This document shows, piece by piece, positions 23,036 to 29,648 of a stretch of 30,324 bases of DNA. Where the stretch lies: NCBI GenBank assembly GCA_023397245.1, contig JAEWUH010000195.1, positions 1-30,324 of the forward strand. The letters are read 5' to 3'. Position numbers and translations under genes: made by a program. Positions within the stretch are counted from its first letter, which is position 1; each line of letters starts with the position of its first letter. Origin of the DNA: Bacillota bacterium (GTDB lineage: Bacteria; Bacillota; Clostridia; Oscillospirales; Acutalibacteraceae). The notes under the pieces are model-generated. The model was not told where the DNA came from and searched no databases. It worked only from the letters and a program-made list of their open reading frames with translations.

Positions 23036-23778
23036 ATGGGCAGACATCTTGTCTTAACAAAGCAAAAAATTGAAGAAATGAAAAAAGCAGGACGAGGGCA
23101 AGGTGAATTTGCTGACTATCAACCTTGGTTGAAGGTGGATGACTTCCGTCGCTTGGCCGGGGCAATCGAGTGCGTGATATTCATACCGGCAGAATCTATC
23201 ACTTTTTTTCTGATCTTGAGATGGAGTATTTTTTTATCCTCGTTTGGAATCAAAATATAATTGATATTCGAGAGCAGTATCCTCTTGATACAGGTAAAAC
23301 AGAAGCGATTGCTGCGCGTTTAGGCTGTATGCATCCGAAGAACAAAGATGGCAGCAATTACGTTATGACTACAGACTTTTTAATCACTTATCGCCCGGAT
23401 GACACCGACGAAGAACAGTGTTATGCTCGCAGCGTTAAAACGGCGAGTGAACTTTCTAATAAGAGAACTCTGCAAAAACAGCAGATTGAAATGCTTTATT
23501 GGCAGGAAATGAATATACCATGGAAATGTGTAACCGAAAAGAGTTTTTCTCACCAGAAAGCAAAAAATATTAGAAAAATTCTTTCTTTCTACGATTATTC
23601 GAATATACAGGATAAGACCTTTCAGGAGAACGTTGAGATTTGCTTATTGAGAGAAATCTTGAACTGTCCAAACCATAACTTATCTGCTATATGTAATAGC
23701 ATTCAAAAGGATTACGAACTAAAAAGCGGAGAGGCAGGGAGCGTGGAGCACCGGACTATAAGCTGGATGCAACACTGA
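23036..23778 (+). pseudogene. tnsA: Tn7-like transposase subunit TnsA, frameshifted and truncated
   Basis: TnsA is the FokI-like endonuclease that cuts the 5' ends of Tn7-type transposons with TnsB. The start at 23036 gives G-R-G-Q-G-E-F-A-D-Y-Q-P-W-L-K-V-D-D-F, a typical TnsA beginning. The frame then breaks at 23146-23147: restoring one C (CC to CCC) gives D-D-F-P-S-L-G-R-G-N-R-V-R-D-I-H-T-G-R and continues into the second frame (from 23170) with S-D-L-E-M-E-Y-F, I-I-D-I-R-E-Q-Y-P-L, M-T-T-D-F-L-I-T-Y and S-V-K, the nuclease residues. So a single-base deletion (or sequencing error) splits the gene. The C-terminal domain is incomplete and runs into a tnsB tail at about 23724, so the gene would be dead even without the frameshift. 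It marks a transposon remnant downstream of the methyltransferase gene. Confidence 0.85.
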
Positions 23779-23924
23779 ATCTTTTTGAATTTAACCAAAT
23801 CATCATTCATTACATTCTGAAGTACAATAATCAGAAGATAGCAGTGGACGAATTCGAACAACTTTGGAAAACGTGCATTCCTTATCACAGTAATACATAC
23901 TTTGTGATAAACAATAATCCATAA
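23724..23924 (+). pseudogene. tnsB: C-terminal tail of a TnsB-like transposase, fused out of frame to tnsA
   Basis: In the frame +1 relative to the end of tnsA, the DNA encodes K-R-R-G-R-E-R-G-A-P-D-Y-K-L-D-A-T-L followed by L-F-E-F-N-Q-I-I-I-H-Y-I-L-K-Y-N-N, then a short tail to a TAA at 23922. The pattern D-Y-x-L-D-A-x-L-x-L-x-E-F-x-x-I-I-I-x-x-I-x-x-Y-N-N is what is seen near the C-terminal part of the catalytic region of TnsB/Mu-type DDE transposases. Everything between the TnsA C-terminus and this point, including the catalytic Asp-Asp-Glu, is missing. An internal deletion is the simplest explanation. No tnsC, tnsD or tniQ is seen. Confidence 0.65.
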
Positions 23925-24089
23925 AAGAGCGAACAACTGGAACCAATTCATCCTCACGTTTTGAACCTAATACAGCGTTCGGAGAACCTTATTTACTAAG
24001 CATATTAGGCCAGTATGGCGTGTTTTGAAAGCGAGAATGAACTTCGTAGTTCGTTTGAAATCCTTGTTTGGCTAAAGGAGCGTAGAAAC

Positions 24090-24530
24090 ATGAAAACCAT
24101 TATCGTTTATTTTACATTTGGTGGCGCAACTCAGAAAGAGGCTGGACGATTGGCCGCAGAACTTAATGCGCCTTTGTACCGGGTAAGGGAAGCCCATAAT
24201 CGTAGTCTTTTGGGAGCTTTTATTCCCGGGGGCTTTTTAGCGATGCACCGTAAAACTGTTGCGATACAGCCTCTGGACATTGATCTAACCAATTATGACC
24301 GAATTATCATTGGTTGTCCAGTTTGGGCCGGATATCCTGCACCTGCCTTTAATGCAATTGTGGAATGGCTACCATCAGGAAAAGAAGTGGAGCTTTTCCT
24401 ATGTTCAGGTGGCAGCGGTACACAAAAGAGTGAAGCAGGAACGAAAGCGCTTATTGAACAGAAAGGATGCACTGTAGTTTCCTACCATGATATCCATACA
24501 GGGGTTCAACCCGGAAAAATGAAAAAGTAG
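24090..24530 (+). CDS. Flavodoxin-family protein
   Basis: A 146-residue protein with the flavodoxin-like fold: I-I-V-Y-F-T-F-G-G-A-T-Q-K-E-A near the start aligns with the FMN phosphate loop ([ST]-x-T-G-x-T), then I-I-I-G-C-P-V-W-A-G-Y-P-A-P-A near residue 72 (isoalloxazine-contact loop) and L-F-L-C-S-G-G-S-G-T-Q near 104. The first loop is atypical (T-F-G-G-A-T). It is probably a single-electron carrier or small flavin reductase. The start at 24090 follows AAGGAG by 9 bases; a longer frame from 24015 lacks a ribosome binding site. Its neighbours are transposon debris, so it may have been carried in. The gap 23925-24089 holds no recognised gene. Confidence 0.83.
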   Translation: MKTIIVYFTFGGATQKEAGRLAAELNAPLYRVREAHNRSLLGAFIPGGFLAMHRKTVAIQPLDIDLTNYDRIIIGCPVWAGYPAPAFNAIVEWLPSGKEVELFLCSGGSGTQKSEAGTKALIEQKGCTVVSYHDIHTGVQPGKMKK

Positions 24531-24613
24531 ATTTTAATTGTTTTTATTTTATTTAATCCCTATGTGCAGAGACATTCGGTCTATACGAAAATCAGATAGG
24601 ATGAGGTGAAAAT

Positions 24614-25198
24614 ATGAAAGAACTGATCTTTGTCACGTCTCCGCCGGCCTGCGGAAAAACTTATATCTCGAGGAAACTAGCAACAAGTCTGAAACATGTC
24701 GTCTATTTAGACAAGGATACACTCATTGTGTTGTCCAAACAGATTTTTGCTGTCGCACACGAAGAATACAACAGAAGTTCGGAATTCTTTGAAAAGAATA
24801 TCAGAGACTATGAATATGCCGCCATAGTCAATCTCGCACTTGAGGCATTGGAATATGATGACATTGTTCTTATTAACGCTCCTTTTACAAGAGAAGTCCG
24901 GGACAAAAGCTATATGGATAACCTCAGAGCAAGGCTCATGGAAAAAAGCGCAAAATTGATCGTAATCTGGGTACAGACTGACGTCGAAGTGGTTAAACAA
25001 AGAATGATTCAACGCAACAGTGACAGGGATTCATGGAAACTTGCCAACTGGGATGAATATATTGCAGGGGTAAATTTCAATATTCCCAAAGAACTCGACG
25101 ATCCGCTCTGCAAAGACGATTTATTGGTATTTAACAATTCCTCAGAAAACGAATACAATCAGTCAATGCAAGAAATACTTGGAATCCTTGAGTCGTAA
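24614..25198 (+). CDS. Small P-loop kinase/ATPase of unknown substrate
   Basis: The 194-residue protein opens with a P-loop T-S-P-P-A-C-G-K-T (8-16) and has D-K-D-T-L near residue 33, a DK-x-D type segment seen in small-molecule kinases, then D-I-V-L-I-N-A-P-F near 83 and V-I-W-V-Q-T-D near 116 followed by R-x-x-x-R-N-S-D-R-D (lid-like arginines). This layout resembles shikimate-kinase/zeta-toxin/AAA-33-type nucleotide kinases that phosphorylate small molecules. The substrate is not recognisable. GAGGTG lies 6 bases before the ATG. AT-rich composition like the neighbours suggests a recent arrival. It is intact, unlike the fragments on both sides. Confidence 0.75.
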   Translation: MKELIFVTSPPACGKTYISRKLATSLKHVVYLDKDTLIVLSKQIFAVAHEEYNRSSEFFEKNIRDYEYAAIVNLALEALEYDDIVLINAPFTREVRDKSYMDNLRARLMEKSAKLIVIWVQTDVEVVKQRMIQRNSDRDSWKLANWDEYIAGVNFNIPKELDDPLCKDDLLVFNNSSENEYNQSMQEILGILES

Positions 25199-25213
25199 AC
25201 AACTTTCATTTAT

Positions 25214-25430
25214 ACCACACCGCCTTTTCACGGCAATCACTCTACCGATTGGCACCTCATCGAAGGATACACCTTTATCAACAACTCTTAAGTATGCCTG
25301 TATTCCATCATCATCTTTAATTCTATCAATTGTATATGCAATAATTGCTGCCTGTTTTCTTCTATCATATTTGAAAAACGAAAAACAAATATTCAAGAAT
25401 CCAACAGATATTTCGGATGCTATTTAATAC
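25214..25430 (-). pseudogene. Decayed fragment of an ElaA-like GNAT acetyltransferase
   Basis: On the minus strand the text (from about 25430 to 25214) reads N-I-C-F-S-F-F-K-Y-D-R-R-K-Q, then D-R-I-K-D-D-D-G-I-Q-A-Y-L-R-V-V, F-D-E-V-P-I-G-R-V-I-A-V-K-R-R-C-G. This matches the middle of small GNAT enzymes (V-A-Y-L-R, I-G-R-V-x-V). It stops where the G-x-G acetyl-CoA loop should begin, close to the end of the preceding kinase gene, so the 3' part is lost; the 5' part is also degenerate. The plus-strand frame at 25179-25427 in the same place looks like its shadow. The assignment rests on pattern resemblance. Confidence 0.5.
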
Positions 25431-25524
25431 CAATATTAGGTGACATCTGAATGTGCCGTCTCACCTTCCCTTTGAACTTCGCATAATGTTTATAATCTCT
25501 CAGTGAAAAATAAACCATATTTGC

Positions 25525-25817
25525 AAACGGGGACTTGAAAATCGAAATCCGCCGCGTCAGTCTATATTAAGGGTCAGGAAGTTCATTTAACTTCAATCAA
25601 ATACAAACTTCTTAGCCTTCTGGCAAAAAACGTTGGAAAAGTACTGACTCATAATTATATTTTGAATCAGGTATGGGCCAAATCCGCTAGAGGCGGATGC
25701 ATCTCTGATGCGCGTCTTTATGGCTACCCTTTGAAAAAGAATAGAGAAAGACCCGTCAAGACGGGTTTATATTCAGACTCATATCGGTATCGAATGAACC
25801 GGATTCTAGAGGACTAG
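25525..25817 (+). pseudogene. Remnant of a KdpE-like response regulator (DNA-binding domain only)
   Basis: Piecing three frames together gives G-D-L-K-I-E-I-R-R-V-S-L-Y, then Q-E-V-H-L-T-S-I-K-Y-K-L-L-S-L-L-A-K-N-V-G-K-V-L-T-H-N-Y-I-L (two overlapping runs), D-P-S-R-R-V-Y-I-Q-T-H-I-G-I and finally R-M-N-R with a TAG at 25815. This is the winged helix of a KdpE-type regulator with several frameshifts and a degraded recognition-helix part. The receiver domain is gone. The intact kdpE-like gene at 27312 carries the matching text (H-F-T-P-I-E-F-N-L-L-S-L-L-I-K-N), so this is a paralogue that decayed next to it. Confidence 0.8.
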
Positions 25818-25825
25818 CTTAAAAA

Positions 25826-27322
25826 ATGGTGAATAAAATGAAATGTAACAGTAAATTTTGGCGCTTAGTTTTTATCCAGCTCGTGATATCCGCTCTGATT
25901 ATTTCATCCGTAACATTTTTATCATTAGTGTTTCAGCAGCTCGGTTTTTCAGAAATCAATATCGCGGTGATATACGTTCTCTCCGTTCTGGTAATAGCCC
26001 GCATTACAAAAGGTTATGTATACGGCCTAATTTCTTCTGTTGTAAATATCTTATGCTTTAATTACTTTTTTACAGAACCCTACTATACACTTAACGTGTA
26101 CAATAAAAACTATCTGACAGTTTTTGTAGTGATGCTGATTGCATCCTTACTGACCAGCACCTTAACCAGTAAGATCTTGCAAACTTCAGCAACTGCCAGT
26201 AAAAACGAAAAGCTAGCCAGAATGCTCTACCAGATTACAAGCTCACTGGCAAAAGCTTCCGGTATCACCGAGGTTGTAAAAGTATCGGTAAGGTGCATTT
26301 CCAACTTAGCGGGTTGTGACACCGCATTTATTGTTTTTGAAGAGAATAAACCAAATTATCAGAAATACTCTTTTATTACTTCCGAAAATAGAATAGATGT
26401 CCAAACTGTTTCAGAAAAGGATATTGATAAAATAGTAGAGGGTAAATACATACTGCCTATAACGAATCAGTTAAAAAAATACGGAGCAATCTGCTTTGAC
26501 TGGAAGGGAATGGATTCCCAAGCCGATCAGGATGAACTGCTTCATTCGATCGGTGTACAGATTTGTGTTGCAATGGAACGTGAATATCTGGCAGAGGAAA
26601 AGAACCGGATGCAGGAGCAGGCAGAAAGGGAAAAATTTAAGAGCAATCTTCTCCGTGCTATTTCCCATGATTTGCGGACTCCGCTTACCGGAATATCCGG
26701 CGCTGCTGAAATACTGCAGTATGATCTAAAGGACAGTGAGAATCAAAAGCTCGCACATGGAATTTACGACGACGCAAATTGGCTTACGCAGATGGTCGAG
26801 AATATTTTGAGTCTGACCAGAATCGAAGAAGGAAAAATGATCGAAAATGTTCAGCCTGAGGCTGTGGAGGAAGTTGTTGCGGATGCTGTCCGAAGAGCAT
26901 CCAAGTATTCGGGAGATCATAGAATCACCGTTCAGATTCCGGATGAAGTGCTTTTTGTCCCTATGAATGCAAGATTGATCATACAGGTTCTCATAAATCT
27001 GATTGATAATGCGGTGAAACATTCTCCGCCGGATTCCGAAATTCATGTTAAAGTAAACAAAGAAGGCCATAAGGTTTGGTTTTATGTAATTGATCACGGT
27101 ACGGGGATTTCTGAGGAGGATCTGCCGCACATTTTTGATCTTTTCTACCGTGCGGAACACGCGCATGCGGATTCAAAGCGCGGTATGGGACTGGGTCTGA
27201 CAATCTGCAAATCGATTGTAACTGCCCACTGCGGGGCTATTTTTGCAGACAATAATCCGCAGGGAGGAACCACCCTCAAATTCTGGCTGCCATATCAAGG
27301 GAGTATGAAGGATGATGGATGA
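25826..27322 (+). CDS. KdpD-like sensor histidine kinase lacking the N-terminal KdpD/USP part
   Basis: The 498-residue protein starts directly with a DUF4118-type membrane domain (about 12-115, four hydrophobic segments, with N-Y-F-F-T-E-P). A GAF-like region (about 130-250), HisKA with H281 in A-I-S-H-D-L-R-T-P-L, and a HATPase with the N-box (D-N-A-V-K-H-S), D-H-G-T-G-I and G-M-G-L-G-L follow. Full-length KdpD (about 890 residues) has in addition a cytoplasmic KdpD domain and a USP domain, both absent. The GAF position and remaining order match the KdpD C-terminal half. It overlaps the regulator gene by 11 nt. The expected role is sensing K+ limitation or turgor and phosphorylating the neighbouring regulator. 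The ribosome binding site (GAGGA) is about 12 bases from the start and unconvincing. Confidence 0.92.
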   Translation: MVNKMKCNSKFWRLVFIQLVISALIISSVTFLSLVFQQLGFSEINIAVIYVLSVLVIARITKGYVYGLISSVVNILCFNYFFTEPYYTLNVYNKNYLTVFVVMLIASLLTSTLTSKILQTSATASKNEKLARMLYQITSSLAKASGITEVVKVSVRCISNLAGCDTAFIVFEENKPNYQKYSFITSENRIDVQTVSEKDIDKIVEGKYILPITNQLKKYGAICFDWKGMDSQADQDELLHSIGVQICVAMEREYLAEEKNRMQEQAEREKFKSNLLRAISHDLRTPLTGISGAAEILQYDLKDSENQKLAHGIYDDANWLTQMVENILSLTRIEEGKMIENVQPEAVEEVVADAVRRASKYSGDHRITVQIPDEVLFVPMNARLIIQVLINLIDNAVKHSPPDSEIHVKVNKEGHKVWFYVIDHGTGISEEDLPHIFDLFYRAEHAHADSKRGMGLGLTICKSIVTAHCGAIFADNNPQGGTTLKFWLPYQGSMKDDG

Positions 27323-28007
27323 AAAGCTTTTTTTAATTGTTGAAGACGATAAACAAATACGGTCTTTTATCACTATTTCACTTAGATCGCAGCACTACCG
27401 TTCGATACAGGCAACAAACGGAAAAGAAGCAATTAATCTGATTGTCACTCAAAACCCGGATGTTCTGATCCTTGATTTGGGGCTGCCGGATATGGACGGT
27501 CTGGATATTATCCGGCAGGTAAGGTCCTTTTCGGAGATTCCGATTATTGTAGTTTCTGCTCGGGATCAGGATTCTGAAAAGGTAGAAGCACTTGATGCGG
27601 GGGCTGACGATTACATAACAAAGCCATTCAGTATGAATGAGCTGCTGGCCAGACTGCGCGTGATTTTAAGGCACATAAATGATAAACGAGACTATAAAAC
27701 ACAATCTGTATATACAATTGGAGACCTTGAGGTCAATCTTGAAAAGCATATGGTAACTCTGGAAGATAAAGAAATTCACTTTACCCCCATTGAATTCAAT
27801 CTCCTGTCTCTTTTAATCAAGAATACCGGAAAAGTATTGACGCACAGCTATATTATTAAGGAAGTCTGGGGATCCAATATCGGCAGGGACGCACAGACCT
27901 TGAGGGTATTCATGGCGAATATCCGCAGAAAACTGGAAAAAGACCCTACCAAACCGCGGTACATTCTTACAGAAATAGGAATCGGCTATCGATTCGCGGA
28001 TGAATAA
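27312..28007 (+). CDS. KdpE-like response regulator
   Basis: A 231-residue OmpR-type regulator with a normal receiver: E-D-D at 11-13, phospho-acceptor D55 in L-I-L-D-L-G-L-P, S/T in V-V-S-A-R, and K in Y-I-T-K-P-F. The winged-helix C-terminus with H-F-T-P-I-E-F, V-L-T-H-S-Y-I-I-K-E-V-W-G and R-V-F-M-A-N-I-R-R-K-L-E matches KdpE. The start may be ATG 27312 or 27315. It is the partner of the upstream kinase and ends at a terminator. No kdpFABC follows; instead two trkA genes and trkH do, so it probably controls the trk genes, for example from the 28055-28222 gap. Target genes are inferred. Confidence 0.93.
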   Translation: MMDEKLFLIVEDDKQIRSFITISLRSQHYRSIQATNGKEAINLIVTQNPDVLILDLGLPDMDGLDIIRQVRSFSEIPIIVVSARDQDSEKVEALDAGADDYITKPFSMNELLARLRVILRHINDKRDYKTQSVYTIGDLEVNLEKHMVTLEDKEIHFTPIEFNLLSLLIKNTGKVLTHSYIIKEVWGSNIGRDAQTLRVFMANIRRKLEKDPTKPRYILTEIGIGYRFADE

Positions 28008-28014
28008 ATACTTA

Positions 28015-28050
28015 AAAAGTCTTCTGAATTTCGGAAGGCTTTTTCTTTTT
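28015..28050 (+). terminator. Terminator after the KdpD/KdpE-like pair
   Basis: AAAAAG-T-CTTC-T-G (28015-28027) pairs with C-G-GAAG-G-CTTTTT (28033-28045), a stem with G-T pairs around the loop AATTT, continuing into T residues to about 28050. It separates the two-component genes from the transport genes, which therefore need their own promoter. A TATAAA lies near 28165 with no good -35. Confidence 0.82.
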
Positions 28051-28222
28051 ATAAAGTCTTGATGTGGTATTCCGGACATTCCTCTGCATACCTTACCTTC
28101 TTAACAGAAAATTAATACCGTATATTTTATCTTCACACCATCTTAATGGGAATCATGGTAGTGTATAAAGCAAGGTAAAATGGATTTTTTCTGCAATCTT
28201 GTGATAAGGGTGGACTGAATTA

Positions 28223-28885
28223 ATGTACATCATTGTAATTGGCTGCGGAAGGCTCGGCAGCAGATTAGCCGGAGAATTATCCAATTTTGGCCATGACATC
28301 TGCGTAATCGACCGTGAACCCTCGCGGCTTGCTGCACTGGGAAGCGGCTTTAACGGGAAGTGTATTCAGGGAATTGAATTTGACAGCGATAATTTAACAA
28401 GCGCGGGCATACGGGAAGCCAACGCGTTGCTGGCGGTGTCATCGGATGATAACATAAACATCACGGTGTCTCTTATTGCCGAAAAGGTATATCATGTCCC
28501 TGAGATTATCGCCAGAGTAAACGATCCCAGCAGGGAAGATATTTACCGAAAGTTGAACATAAAAACCATTAGTCCGGTGCAAATCAGCGTTGGACTATTA
28601 AAAAACAAGCTTAGTGTCGAGCATACCAACGTTTGGGCGGATTTGGACGACTCCTGTGAAATTATCGAATTGACCGTGAGAAAGCAATGCCCATTGACAG
28701 TACAGAAAATCGAACAGGAGTTTTCCTGCATCGTATCCGGTATCCGTAAGGGCCGTGAGGTAAAAATCCCCAAAGCAGACGAAAACGTAAAAACGGGTGA
28801 TCGTTTGATCTGCACACTTCAGAAGGCGGAAAAAGAACGGATGATACATGCACTTTCAAAGGAGGCTTCGCTATGGAATCCATAA
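28223..28885 (+). CDS. trkA: TrkA-type potassium uptake regulatory protein (first copy)
   Basis: The 220-residue cytoplasmic protein has an RCK_N Rossmann domain beginning I-I-V-I-G-C-G-R-L-G-S-R-L-A (G-x-G-x-x-G nucleotide loop), D31 in V-I-D-R-E-P (ribose-binding acid), and an RCK_C domain in the last 80 residues. Such proteins gate TrkH/KtrB channels on NAD(H) or ATP/ADP binding. The length is that of a single RCK unit, half of E. coli TrkA. The ATG is 9 bases after AAGGGTGG. It overlaps the next gene by 13 nt, and the two subunits could form mixed rings. Confidence 0.92.
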   Translation: MYIIVIGCGRLGSRLAGELSNFGHDICVIDREPSRLAALGSGFNGKCIQGIEFDSDNLTSAGIREANALLAVSSDDNINITVSLIAEKVYHVPEIIARVNDPSREDIYRKLNIKTISPVQISVGLLKNKLSVEHTNVWADLDDSCEIIELTVRKQCPLTVQKIEQEFSCIVSGIRKGREVKIPKADENVKTGDRLICTLQKAEKERMIHALSKEASLWNP

Positions 28886-29559
28886 TTGTGGGAGGAGGCA
28901 AAGTCGGTTACAATCTTTTGAAAACGCTGAAGGAACGCGGATATGATGTAACACTGGTGGAACGTTCCCGTAATGTTTGCAGCCGGATTGCGGAAGAACT
29001 GGATACGGAAGTGTTCTGCGGAGACGGGACCGATTTGGAAGTACTGAACGATGCCGGGTTGAATGATGCGGAAGTTGTTGCAGCGGTAACCGGTACGGAT
29101 GAAGAAAACCTTGTTATCTGCCAGATCGCCAAAATTTACGATCAAAATAAGACCACGATTGCGCGAGTTAACAATCCGAAGAACATCGAGATGTTTAAGG
29201 CGCTTGGTATTAATCGAATTGTCTGCAGCACGGAGGTTATTGCAGGTTTAATCGAAAGCGAACTGGAAAAGGAAGAGTATCATACCATTCAGACTTTTGA
29301 GCGCGGCTCGGCTGTTCTGGTGGAGCTGCCAGTCAACAGCCAAAGCCCTTGGAGCGGCAGCAGGATTAAAGATCTCGTCCTGCCGCAAGAATGCGTTATT
29401 ACCTCGGTAGTCCGGGATGACCGGGTAATCTATCCGAAGGGCGACACATTAATACACGAGGGCGATAAGGTTTTGTTTATCACGAACAGGACGGCTCTCA
29501 TGGAACTAATTGATTCTATACATGGCAGGAGAAGTAAAAATGCGGCAAAGAAAAGATGA
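28873..29559 (+). CDS. trkA: TrkA-type potassium uptake regulatory protein (second copy)
   Basis: The 228-residue protein has the same plan as its upstream neighbour: I-I-V-G-G-G-K-V-G-Y-N-L near the start, V-E-R-S-R (acid at the ribose position), C-G-D-G-T-D-L-E-V-L and A-V-T-G-T-D-E-E-N in the Rossmann domain, then an RCK_C domain with V-I-Y-P-K-G-D-T-L-I-H-E-G-D-K-V-L-F. The two copies are clearly paralogous but quite different in sequence, so they probably have distinct roles. It starts inside the end of the first copy. The 3' end overlaps a small membrane-peptide gene. Confidence 0.92.
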   Translation: MESIIVGGGKVGYNLLKTLKERGYDVTLVERSRNVCSRIAEELDTEVFCGDGTDLEVLNDAGLNDAEVVAAVTGTDEENLVICQIAKIYDQNKTTIARVNNPKNIEMFKALGINRIVCSTEVIAGLIESELEKEEYHTIQTFERGSAVLVELPVNSQSPWSGSRIKDLVLPQECVITSVVRDDRVIYPKGDTLIHEGDKVLFITNRTALMELIDSIHGRRSKNAAKKR

Positions 29560-29644
29560 AATGAAAGGCCTGTTTACAGAGCTACTGGGGACTGTGGCCT
29601 ATCTTGTATTTATTTTTGCTATAACTGCTGTCCTTGCGAGGTGA
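29540..29644 (+). CDS. 34-residue single-helix membrane peptide between trkA and trkH (KdpF-like in position)
   Basis: An ATG at 29540 follows AGGAGA by 7 bases and encodes 34 residues: a basic, polar head M-R-Q-R-K-D-E-M-K-G and one transmembrane helix of about 18 hydrophobic residues (A-Y-L-V-F-I-F-A-I-T-A-V-L-A) ending in R. The gene begins in the last codons of trkA and ends 4 bases before the ATG of trkH, so it is tightly embedded in the transport operon. KdpF of the Kdp K+ ATPase is also a tiny one-helix subunit. This peptide is placed the same way beside a Trk channel. The homology is not shown; the position and composition are what is seen. Confidence 0.75.
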   Translation: MRQRKDEMKGLFTELLGTVAYLVFIFAITAVLAR

Positions 29645-29648
29645 TTAT

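Noticed and set aside
23925..24089. Possible further transposon gene after the tnsB tail
   Set aside because: Short frames on both strands were read, but none gave a recognisable motif or ribosome binding site.
25179..25427. 82-codon plus-strand frame with a hydrophobic stretch
   Set aside because: It starts inside the preceding kinase gene without a ribosome binding site, and the minus strand of the same DNA reads as a GNAT fragment, so it looks like a shadow.
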